This document shows, one piece after another, positions 9,031 to 16,871 of a stretch of 64,000 bases of DNA. The notes below the pieces were generated by a model. It ran no database searches and was not told where the DNA came from. It worked only from the letters and a program-made list of their open reading frames with translations. Location: positions 2,294,001 through 2,358,000 of the forward strand of contig OZ220496.1 of NCBI GenBank assembly GCA_965116235.1, written 5' to 3'. The stretch comes from MPNP01 sp965116235. Lineage in GTDB: Bacteria; Pseudomonadota; Alphaproteobacteria; Rhodobacterales; Rhodobacteraceae. The translations under genes were made by a program, and so were the position numbers. Each line of letters opens with the position of its first letter. Position 1 is the stretch's first letter.

Positions 9031-9396
9031 ATGACCGGGAGCATATCGGTTTGCGTTGACAGGTTGGAAACAGCCCTCAGCAAGCTGATAGAAGGCTTGG
9101 AAAACCATAAAAGCGCGTATGATCAAAGACTGGAAGAGATTGAGGTCCAGTTGAATCAGGAGAGGGCACTCAGCCAAAGCATTAAACAAGAACTGGAACA
9201 TGCCTCGCAGACGGCGAGGCAGAATGCAATTCAGGAGTTCCAAGAAAAGGTGGATGAACTTTTGCAAAGAGAATCGATATTGATACAGGAGATTCAGAAA
9301 CTCAAGCAACAAACGGTCGATCAGGACAAGCAAAGAACCAAGGACATGGAAGACCTCACAAAAATCATCTCAGAAGTAAGCAGGATACTGACGTGA
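9031..9396 (+). CDS. Coiled-coil protein encoded upstream of zapA (ZauP-like)
   Basis: About 121 residues starting at the ATG at 9031 (MTGSISVCVDRLETAL). An upstream in-frame extension of 55 codons has poor codon character and is not taken. Almost the entire protein is one long coiled coil rich in Glu, Gln, Lys and Leu, with no membrane segment. Its stop overlaps the GTG start of zapA (GTGA). In Caulobacter a coiled-coil protein in exactly this position, ZauP, partners with ZapA to focus the Z-ring. Position, size and composition make this a likely counterpart, but coiled coils give weak sequence homology, so the assignment is inferential. Confidence 0.65.
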   Translation: MTGSISVCVDRLETALSKLIEGLENHKSAYDQRLEEIEVQLNQERALSQSIKQELEHASQTARQNAIQEFQEKVDELLQRESILIQEIQKLKQQTVDQDKQRTKDMEDLTKIISEVSRILT

Positions 9397-9707
9397 AAAC
9401 GAAAGGCTCCGAGTTGAAGCTCTATATGACTGTCGGTTCAAGACGGTTGGCCGTGACCTGTTCGGAGGATGACGTTCAGGCTCTCATGGCGGCTTCGGGA
9501 AAATTTCAGGCGGAGCTGGATAAAGCCAATGTCAAACATCCCGATGTCGGCCATATGAACAAGATTCTTCACGCTGGTATTCAGATCGCTGATGCATTGA
9601 TCGCTCTGGAAAAGCAACCGCTGATCAATGAACCAATCCAAAAAAGACTCGAAGCGATCACCAAGAAGGTGGAAGCTCTGACGCGTTCGATTGAAACCGG
9701 GCATTAA
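9393..9707 (+). CDS. zapA: Cell division protein ZapA
   Basis: 104 residues. The N-terminal beta region resembles ZapA (VGSRRLAVTCSEDDVQALMAAS), and the C-terminal half is a helical tetramerisation coil with an HAGIQIADALIALE segment typical of alphaproteobacterial ZapA. ZapA binds FtsZ and crosslinks protofilaments at midcell. It starts with GTG overlapping the TGA of the preceding gene, implying translational coupling and a fixed stoichiometry with the coiled-coil partner. It converges with grxD after about 115 bases. The 6S RNA gene often found after zapA is not visible here. Confidence 0.88.
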   Translation: MKTKGSELKLYMTVGSRRLAVTCSEDDVQALMAASGKFQAELDKANVKHPDVGHMNKILHAGIQIADALIALEKQPLINEPIQKRLEAITKKVEALTRSIETGH

Positions 9708-9822
9708 GCCATCTCGAACCTCTTTACGACCTCAATGAAGCAGTCGGGAGGCGCTTTGACGGCGTTTTCTCGATTGGCATGCTTCAATCGGATTATCGAA
9801 TTGAGGCGTGGAGAAAGGATTC

Positions 9823-10191
9823 CTACTTGTTCTGCTCTCGGATGGTCAGGGCAGCCACTCGGTTGAAACTGATCCCTTTCTGGTCCAGCAACTGATCGAG
9901 TTCGCCTGAAAGGATCATCTCCGTCACTATGTCGCATCCCCCGACAAACTCCCCCTTGATATAGAGTTGCGGAATCGTCGGCCAGTCGGAGAAAGCCTTG
10001 ATGCCCTCGCGCAGGGCGGGATCTTCAAGGACATTCACGTCAAGGTATTTAACATCCAAGTAACCCAGGACAGCCGCAACCCTTGAAGAGAAGCCGCATT
10101 GCGGATTCTGTTTTGTTCCTTTCATGAACAGAACCACATCTTCTTCGTCAACGGTTTTGGCAATGTCTGCTTTTGCTTGTTCCTGGTTCAT
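9823..10191 (-). CDS. grxD: Monothiol glutaredoxin (Grx4 type, CGFS)
   Basis: 122 residues. The CGFS active site is at 32-35, followed by the glutathione-binding WPTIPQLYIKGEFVGGCDI region near 80-98, diagnostic of Grx4-like monothiol glutaredoxins. These carry a labile [2Fe-2S] cluster with glutathione and work with BolA proteins in iron-sulfur transfer and iron sensing. The bolA gene is immediately upstream (2 bases between its stop and this ATG), a well-known pairing. There is a short C-terminal tail (about 15 residues) beyond the usual fold. Confidence 0.95.
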   Translation of the reverse strand: MNQEQAKADIAKTVDEEDVVLFMKGTKQNPQCGFSSRVAAVLGYLDVKYLDVNVLEDPALREGIKAFSDWPTIPQLYIKGEFVGGCDIVTEMILSGELDQLLDQKGISFNRVAALTIREQNK

Positions 10192-10193
10192 GT

Positions 10194-10436
10194 TTACTCC
10201 GGTGCTTTAGTTGTTAATGCCAAGGCATGCAGTTCACCATCCGGACCATCCATCTTGCCCCTGAGGGCACTATACACCGCCCTTTGCTGCTGAACCCTGC
10301 TTAATCCTCGAAAACTTTCATCGACAACTTCTGCGGCGTAATGATTTCCATCGCCAGCCAAGTCCGTGACGACAACCTTGGCATTGGGAAAGGCCGTCCG
10401 GAGCAAATCTTCAAGTTCAGTCTGGGTTACAGGCAA
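10194..10436 (-). CDS. bolA: BolA family protein
   Basis: 80 residues, the size of a single BolA domain (class II KH-like fold). The conserved HYAAEVVDESFRGLSRVQQQRAVYSAL and the invariant His in ELHALALTT are present. BolA proteins bind a [2Fe-2S] cluster together with CGFS glutaredoxins; the grxD gene follows at once in the same operon. The first codon appears to be TTG (10436-10434), with a GAGGA about 10 nt upstream; no better-placed ATG is available. Confidence 0.9.
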   Translation of the reverse strand: MPVTQTELEDLLRTAFPNAKVVVTDLAGDGNHYAAEVVDESFRGLSRVQQQRAVYSALRGKMDGPDGELHALALTTKAPE

Positions 10437-10607
10437 TTATACGACATCCTCGAATGATTCACGAGTGCACGATCGCTCGTCTTGACCGACAATATAACCA
10501 CAATGATGACTATTTTACAGGTTTGGCTACAATTAAACGCCGGATGTGAACGTGCATTTGATCATGGGGTAAAGAACGCGACAGCGATATTCAAGCCACC
10601 AAGCCGG

Positions 10608-11513
10608 TTATCTGTTGCCCACAACATTCTTGCGGGACTTGAGCCTGATTTCACTCAGAACAAAATCCCGAAAGGCCAAGATTTTTTTGGAATCCCTGAG
10701 CTCGTAGGAATATGCCAGATAAATCGGGATCTCGTTAGACAGAGTTTTCGGGATAACAGGGACAATGTCATCCACCTCTTCCAAGACGTAGTTTGGCAGA
10801 ATTCCGACCCCCAGATCATTGAGGATGCTCTGATAGACTCCGAAATAGTTGTTGACGATCATGAGGCTTGATGAGTTGTAGCTGAAGATTTCCCGTATGT
10901 ACTCGCTAGCCGCCGGCGACACCAAACTCGTATAGTTTTGGCTGATGAGCCTGTGATTGATCAGCTCTTCCAAAGTTTCGGGCAACTTGTGGGCACTCGC
11001 ATACTGTGTGCTGACAAACATTCCCATACGGGTCGTCATGAGCTTGCGACGAATTAGGTCTGCCTGCGAGGGCTCTTTCATGCGGATGGCCACATCCGCT
11101 TCGCGCATTGGCAGATCCAGCGTGATCTCGTCGAGCAGGAGGTGAATGTTGATATCAGGATTTGTTGCGAAGAATACGGGCAACTTGGGCCCGAGCCAAA
11201 GAGTTCCAAACCCCAACGTGGTGGTAATCCGGAGTTCTCCTTTTGCCGTGTCTTTGAAATCATTGAGTCGCGAATGCGCTGAATTCATCTGCTGGGCCAT
11301 TTTTTCAGCTGCCTCCAGCAGGATGTTTCCTTGTTCGGTCAGGATGATCCCCCGGGCGTGGCGGTGAAACAGTTTGGTTGCCAGATCATTTTCCAAAGAG
11401 CTGATCCGCCGACTGACGACAGACTGATGAAGCCCCAAGGTGCTTGCCGCCTGAAGGACGCTTTTTGATTTGGCCACAATGCGGAAAACTCGAACCTTGT
11501 CCCAATCCAACAT
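10608..11513 (-). CDS. LysR-family transcriptional regulator
   Basis: 301 residues from the ATG at 11513 (MLDWDKVRVFRIVA); a longer frame begins at 11564 but adds 17 residues unlike the family. An N-terminal winged helix-turn-helix spans about residues 3-62 (AASTLGLHQSVVSRRISSLENDLATKLFHR), followed by a linker helix and a periplasmic-binding-protein-like effector domain. It is divergent from glnE across about 170 bases, so it may regulate glnE or itself, but no target is proven. The C-terminal domain resembles the GcvA/AmpR-like group only in general outline. Confidence 0.9.
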   Translation of the reverse strand: MLDWDKVRVFRIVAKSKSVLQAASTLGLHQSVVSRRISSLENDLATKLFHRHARGIILTEQGNILLEAAEKMAQQMNSAHSRLNDFKDTAKGELRITTTLGFGTLWLGPKLPVFFATNPDINIHLLLDEITLDLPMREADVAIRMKEPSQADLIRRKLMTTRMGMFVSTQYASAHKLPETLEELINHRLISQNYTSLVSPAASEYIREIFSYNSSSLMIVNNYFGVYQSILNDLGVGILPNYVLEEVDDIVPVIPKTLSNEIPIYLAYSYELRDSKKILAFRDFVLSEIRLKSRKNVVGNR

Positions 11514-11683
11514 GTTATCGGCCTCAACGGAAAAAGCAGTCAGGGGAACGGGCGAATGCCGCATACAGGGAGTAGATGTGAATTTGCGGCCTTAAATTTC
11601 AACCGTACACAGAAAATGTCTTATTCTTGCACGGTAAAAGTTATTAACGTTGAGCATGCAAACTTGACGCCGATTAAAACTCA

Positions 11684-14488
11684 ATGATGCATCTTGGTCA
11701 GGCCATAAATCGAATCCCGCTTCCTTTCGAAGGGGAGGCGGTAACAACCGACTTGGGCTCCATTTCGCGTACCTATCCGGAGTTCGGCAAGTTGTTGGTC
11801 AACACGGCAAGTTGTAGCCCGTACCTCAGGGCTATCATTCACGGTGAACGATCATGGGTGGACGCTTTGGCCGAACGCGATCCAACGGATGTCGTAGACG
11901 AGCTGTGCCAATTCTTTCCACTGAAAAGCAGCAGGCAAGTTGCCAATGAATTGCGGCAAAGGAAGAAAAAGATCGCCTTGCTGTTGGCCCTGGCCGACCT
12001 GGGAGGGGCTTGGGAACTGAGACAAATCACCGTTGCCCTGACACGGTTTGCCGATTTTGCCTGCGATGTGCTCCTTCGGGTCTTGGTCAAGGAGGCGGCT
12101 GCAAAGGGCAAGATTGCGCTGCAATCGACCGATTTCGATGATCTTCATGGGGGCATGGTCATCATGGCCATGGGAAAGATGGGTGGTCGAGAACTCAATT
12201 ACTCGTCCGATATTGATCTGGTCGTGCTATACGACGAAACCCAGCATGATCTGAACAGCTTCAGCCAAGTAAAGGCGGAATTTATTAAGGTCACCCGCAA
12301 ATTTGCCCGACTGATGGGAGAGGTGGCTGCCGAGGGGTACATTTTTCGTACGGATCTCCGATTGCGACCGGACCCTTTCGTCAATCCCGTTTGCATTTCA
12401 ATGGGTGGAGCCGAACGATACTATGAGAGTTATGCCCGGGCATGGGAGAGAGCGGCTTACATCAAGGCAAGACCATGTGCAGGAGACGTTGAAGCCGGCC
12501 GCAAATTCCTGCACAGAATCAACCCCTTCATCTGGCGCCTGCAATATGATTTCACCGCTGTGCAAGACACCAGTGAAATGCAGTCTCGCATCTGGGAAAA
12601 TGTTGGATCCGGCGATTTGAACAATCTGCATGGATACAATCTGAAATTGGGCAAGGGAGGCATACGCGAGATCGAGTTATTTGTTCAGACCTATCAAATG
12701 GTGGCTGGGGGACGGGACCCAACCCTGCAAGTTCGTGATACCATGGGGGCCATGAAGGCTTTGGTCAGCAAGGGCTGGGTCGATGAGGAGGCGGCTCGGA
12801 CTCTGACCCGGTGCTATGATCGGCTCAGAACGTGGGAACACCGCACACAAATGGTACGGGATGCCCAGACCCACCAATTACCCAGAACACCCCATGAAAT
12901 CGAGCGCATTGCTGCCCTATGCGGAGAAACGGATCCGAACGTGTTTCTGGATGAGGTTCGGGATACCCTGAAGGCTGTTCAAGACATCACTGGCAAATAT
13001 TTGCAGTCGGATGAAGCGAACGAAGAGCAATTCGATTCCTCTTTCATGGAAGAGGCAGACTGGGATTGTGTTGAACATTGGCGTAATTTGCCGGCTTTCA
13101 GGACTAAAAGAGCCAATCAGATTTTTAACCGCCTGCGTCCTCGGCTGTTCAATCGAATTGCGCGTTCCAGCAATCCGCGCGAAGCCTTGTTTCAGTTCGA
13201 CAGTTTCCTGAAAGGATTGCCGTCAGGCGTCCAGCTGTTTTCGCTGTTTGAGGCCAATCCGCAACTCATGGAACTGCTTACCGATGCCTGCGCGACAGCT
13301 CCCAAACTGGCCAGTTATCTCTCACGCAACTCCAGAGTTCTGGATGCTGTACTGGAATCGGACTTCTTTGAGCCCTTGGCTGAAATCACGGAACTTCGAG
13401 AAGAGCTGACCAAGAAGTTGAGTGTATCCAACGATTACGAAATGATACTAAGGGAAGCTCGGCGATGGGTCCATGAAAAGCGATTCAAGGTTGGCATTCA
13501 TCATCTCAGAAGTTTGATCGGAGGCATGGAGCCAGGCCGTTTGTACTCGGCCTTGGCAGATGCTGTCATTCTCTCGACTACACCCCATGTCGTCGAACAA
13601 TTCAGTGCTCTGTACGGCCACCCGCCTGGAAGGGGGTTCACCCTGCTTGCCATGGGGTCTTTGGGATCTGAGAACATGTCGTGTACATCGGATCTGGACC
13701 TGATCCTAATCTATGACCCGTTGGATCAGGAGCGCTCCGACGGGAAGAGATCCCTTTCAACTCGTCAATATTATGCCCGGTTAACGCAAGCGCTGGTCTC
13801 GGCCCTGTCTTCGCATATGGCCGAGGGGCAGCTGTATGATATTGACATGCGTCTACGACCATCGGGTCGCAAGGGACCAGTTGCCACATCACTGGAAGCC
13901 TTCAAGCACTACCAGCTGACTAGCGCCTGGACTTGGGAACATCTTGCCCTGACTCGAGCACGTGCCCTGACTGACGAGCATGAGCTCGCGATCGAACTGG
14001 AATCGTTTCGTGAAGAATTGATCGCACGACCGAGCAACGAGAGGCAGGTCGTGACAGATGTTCAGGATATGCGCGGGCGCTTGGCTGAAAATGTATCCTT
14101 GCCAGTAGTCAACGACACTTGGGAAGTACGTCACGGAGAGGGAAGGATGCTTGATATTGAGTTGATTGCTCAGACCGGTGCTTTGCTGGCCGGCAGTGTT
14201 GACAGGAGCGTCAACGGACAAATTGATGCCGCTCGTCAGACTGGTTGGATGACTTCTGAAGACAGTGAGATCCTGAAGCAAGGCTATAAAAGATTAAATG
14301 AAGTAAATCAGGCACTCAGACTTACCGTTGAGGGTGATTTCAACTGTGACACTGCCGGCACCGGCATCAAGGAATTCCTGCTTCAGCAAACGGGCATCAA
14401 TTCAATCGATTCATTGGCGCAAAACTTGCAGGATGACCGTGCAAGAAGCCAGCAGGTGGTCAATCGTCTTCTATCGAAAATAGAGTGA
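11684..14488 (+). CDS. glnE: Glutamine synthetase adenylyltransferase / deadenylylase
   Basis: 934 residues, full length for GlnE. Two nucleotidyltransferase domains are present: the deadenylylating one with MAMGKMGGRELNYSSDIDL at about 161-179 and the adenylylating one with GSLGSENMSCTSDLDLI near 657-673. Both keep the Gly-Ser...Asp-x-Asp signature. A central regulatory helical region lies between them, with a GlnD-like helical domain after the second (MRGRLAENVS, LDIELIAQ). The enzyme tunes glutamine synthetase in response to PII. ATG ATG at the start; no strong SD is visible. A short unknown gene follows after 22 bases. Confidence 0.96.
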   Translation: MMHLGQAINRIPLPFEGEAVTTDLGSISRTYPEFGKLLVNTASCSPYLRAIIHGERSWVDALAERDPTDVVDELCQFFPLKSSRQVANELRQRKKKIALLLALADLGGAWELRQITVALTRFADFACDVLLRVLVKEAAAKGKIALQSTDFDDLHGGMVIMAMGKMGGRELNYSSDIDLVVLYDETQHDLNSFSQVKAEFIKVTRKFARLMGEVAAEGYIFRTDLRLRPDPFVNPVCISMGGAERYYESYARAWERAAYIKARPCAGDVEAGRKFLHRINPFIWRLQYDFTAVQDTSEMQSRIWENVGSGDLNNLHGYNLKLGKGGIREIELFVQTYQMVAGGRDPTLQVRDTMGAMKALVSKGWVDEEAARTLTRCYDRLRTWEHRTQMVRDAQTHQLPRTPHEIERIAALCGETDPNVFLDEVRDTLKAVQDITGKYLQSDEANEEQFDSSFMEEADWDCVEHWRNLPAFRTKRANQIFNRLRPRLFNRIARSSNPREALFQFDSFLKGLPSGVQLFSLFEANPQLMELLTDACATAPKLASYLSRNSRVLDAVLESDFFEPLAEITELREELTKKLSVSNDYEMILREARRWVHEKRFKVGIHHLRSLIGGMEPGRLYSALADAVILSTTPHVVEQFSALYGHPPGRGFTLLAMGSLGSENMSCTSDLDLILIYDPLDQERSDGKRSLSTRQYYARLTQALVSALSSHMAEGQLYDIDMRLRPSGRKGPVATSLEAFKHYQLTSAWTWEHLALTRARALTDEHELAIELESFREELIARPSNERQVVTDVQDMRGRLAENVSLPVVNDTWEVRHGEGRMLDIELIAQTGALLAGSVDRSVNGQIDAARQTGWMTSEDSEILKQGYKRLNEVNQALRLTVEGDFNCDTAGTGIKEFLLQQTGINSIDSLAQNLQDDRARSQQVVNRLLSKIE

Positions 14489-14510
14489 AGCATTTGCAGC
14501 GGGTGTAAAA

Positions 14511-14777
14511 TTGTCCAAGCATGCACATCCCGTCGATCCTCGCGGTCTAATTTTTGAATCCTACAGAATGGAATCGCTGGAAGAGAGGGAGTGCCGATCA
14601 ATTTTTTTCGACTGGGCCATGGGTGTGCCGGCAGGAGAGGATCCCGTCACGTGCATCAGGCAGCTTCTGGATCACTATCGAAAGCAATATCCGGATCACC
14701 CGATGACCAAAGTCCTGTTAGAAGGGTTGCAAGAAAAGGGGACTAAGACGCGTCGCCGTCGTGTCCGGAGCAGGTGA
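14511..14777 (+). CDS. Small conserved-looking protein of unknown function
   Basis: 88 residues from a TTG start at 14511. The composition is charged: an ESYRMESLEERECRSIFFDWAMGVP core that could be two helices, and a very basic tail (TKTRRRRVRSR). It has no signal peptide, membrane segment or motif I recognise. It follows glnE by 22 bases on the same strand, so it is probably in the same transcript. Coding is supported by uninterrupted frame and proteobacterial-like residue use rather than by homology. Confidence 0.6.
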   Translation: MSKHAHPVDPRGLIFESYRMESLEERECRSIFFDWAMGVPAGEDPVTCIRQLLDHYRKQYPDHPMTKVLLEGLQEKGTKTRRRRVRSR

Positions 14778-15382
14778 TGTCCTAAACCCAACTTCCGAAC
14801 TGATTTAAGCTTTGTGATTGATCACAACCCATCACGCGGGCCGGCTTGAAAAGGTTTAGGCTTTACTTTTCTGCCCAAACTATCCATGTACAGACAATTC
14901 CTCGTCAACAAGCACCAACACGGTCGTTTGCAATCCTTGTGCGTGCGTTCATGCGTATCGCTACCATGCCGGATCATTACTCCCGACCCACCATCAAGCG
15001 GCGGAAATCCGTTTGGGACAAAGATGCCTGGCAGTTCCGCAAATAGCCTCTTATCAATCTCGACCCGCTACCAAGCGTCATCACCAATCTGAAAGCTGGC
15101 CGGCAAGGTGCCACTGCCTTGGGCTTGGAAACTATCATTGTCCGTTTCAGCAGCATGCTGGTTTGCCATTTCGCCGATCGGTTGCCGTCTCGTGCCATGT
15201 TGACCGAATACAGCCCCGCCAGCGGCTGGAAGCATTGCCGCGATTGCCATGGCGACAACCCCGCCTCCTGCGTTACTGTATGCACACATCTTTTCCCGCT
15301 GGCGTAATTGGTGTCTGAAATGTGCCGTTTGTCCTGTCGATTCTATCTTCTGTCTTGTGTTTACAGGGTGGGAGGAGTAGAT
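14778..15382. other. Unassigned region at the left edge of the GC-rich island
   Basis: About 600 bases. Composition becomes more GC-rich toward the right. On the minus strand a frame from about 15290 down to 15068 begins with a hydrophobic, Ala/Gly-rich stretch that could mimic a signal peptide, but I see no recognisable protein, and overlapping frames are equally open. No tRNA or att-like repeat was found at this edge. Confidence 0.35.
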
Positions 15383-16455
15383 ATGCACAACTCGAGTTCG
15401 CATTGTGGTGATCGTCGTTTGGATCCGGCCGAACGGTTTTTCATGATCGTCTTGTTGAGGTCGGTCCGCGTGGTGTTTCGGTTCGGGGTGTCGGTGGCAA
15501 TCGCGCCGGCGAAGTCCGCTTGGGCCGGTTTTTGAGGAACGGGAAGGTGACCGTGAACAAGATCGTCGACAAGGCCGCCATGACCACGTCTGGGCGCGTG
15601 GACGGTTGGCCTATTCTGGCGATTCAAGACACGACGAGCTTTCGGGATGACGGGTCGGGAAACAGCCTTGTCGGCCCTGCCACGATCGCCGTGGAGGCGG
15701 AACCTGGCACGTTGCTCGGCGCGGTCGACATGCAGCTGATTGACCGCTCTGGCGGCGGCCCGAAGCCGCCCAAAAACCGGCCGCTTCGCGACAAGGAGAG
15801 CCACCGCTGGCTGGAAACCATGCAAACAAGTGCCACCGTTCGGAACGCAGCGGCGTATGTCACGGTGGTCGCCGCCCGTGAAGCGGACATCTTCGAGATG
15901 TTCGCCGGCCGCCCGGAAGGCGTGGACTTGCGGATCCGGGCGTCCCATGGCCGCTGTCTTTGCGATGATACCGGCAAGCTCTTTTCCCGCCTTGAGGGCC
16001 GGCCGCAGCCGGAGCATACGGTCGCATGGTCCGCGCGACCCGGGCAAAAAAAGCGCACGGCCCGCATGGGCGTGCGTTTCGCGTGCGTGACCCTCAAGAC
16101 CCAAGGCTTCGACATCGCAAACGTGTCGGTGGAAACCGCACCCTTCCAAACGCTGTGCGCCCGGACGTTTATCGCGGGGATATCGTGCCGGCCACTCGTG
16201 CCGGACCGGGATGATGCCGGCCAACGCCCGCTCAAGGATGTCTTCGAGGCGCCGGATCAACCGGTCCTGGAGGCCGTATCCGCTTCGCTTGAGGGTCCGA
16301 CCGACAAGCCAAAGAACCCGCATCCACGGGGTGCGCTGGCCTTTGCCGCCTGGGTGTGCGCCCGTCTCGGTGGCGGGACCGGATATTATGGGAAACCGGG
16401 CCCGGTGGTCATGTTGCGCGGGCGGTATCAATTCCAGGCCATCCAACTCGGATAG
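15383..16455 (+). pseudogene. Decayed IS4-family (Tn5-like) transposase
   Basis: An ATG at 15383 with a GGGAGGAG SD opens a frame carrying the N-terminal HCGDRRLDPAERF motif, but it stops at 15535. The continuation is in another frame from about 15520: ILAIQDTTSF contains the first catalytic Asp, VVAAREADIFEMF the second, and the C-terminal end has ALAFAAWVCARLGGGTGYYGKPGP as in IS4/IS50-type enzymes. The stretch that should hold the catalytic Glu (a YRxRWxIE-like motif) is missing between about 16110 and 16200, so there is a frameshift plus an internal deletion. Antisense frames of up to 400 codons over this gene are composition artefacts. Confidence 0.75.
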
Positions 16456-16871
16456 GGCATCACTGGAAATGTGTGAATCGAGTAGTTCCTGCGGGAGCGT
16501 GTGTCCGCCTCCGGACTTCGGCGACCTCAGGGATATCCGGCAACGGCGGTACAGTGCTGTCACTTTTTGCCGTCATCCCAGCCCGGCGCATGACCCCATC
16601 CACCAACACGACCCAACAGGGCCACACATGGCGGGATGCGGGAATGCCGAAAAAGGCTCAACCCTTAGTGCAGTCGTGATCACTCGTGCGCCGTCCGAGG
16701 CTTTCCCCTGAGTAAGCCACAACACATCGTTGAAGCCGGGGTGTCGCAGGCATGCGACAGTTTGGAGAAAAATGAACCGGAGCGTCACAAAAGAGTTGCA
16801 AATCTTGGGGGGGGGCATTTAATGTTGCTGAGTTCTATTTTCTATTTTTGGATAACGAGACAGGAGTAATG
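16456..16871. other. Region between IS4 remnant and autotransporter
   Basis: About 415 bases with no gene recognised. The right end of the IS4 element is probably inside the first part, but no inverted repeat could be paired with the left side. The last 65 bases contain a G9 tract (16807-16815) followed by an AT-rich run that probably includes the autotransporter promoter. Confidence 0.4.
16807..16815. repeat. G9 homopolymer upstream of the autotransporter
   Basis: Nine consecutive G bases lie 57 bases upstream of the autotransporter start, next to AT-rich sequence that could supply a promoter. Slippage here would change promoter spacing. Poly-G tracts of this length are known substrates of slipped-strand mispairing in bacteria. 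Confidence 0.85.

Noticed and set aside
9708..9822. 6S RNA after zapA
   Set aside because: Only 115 bases before the converging grxD, with no 6S-like long hairpin.
15361..16563. 400-codon antisense frame over the IS4 remnant
   Set aside because: Composition artefact of GC-rich DNA; the sense strand carries recognisable transposase motifs.
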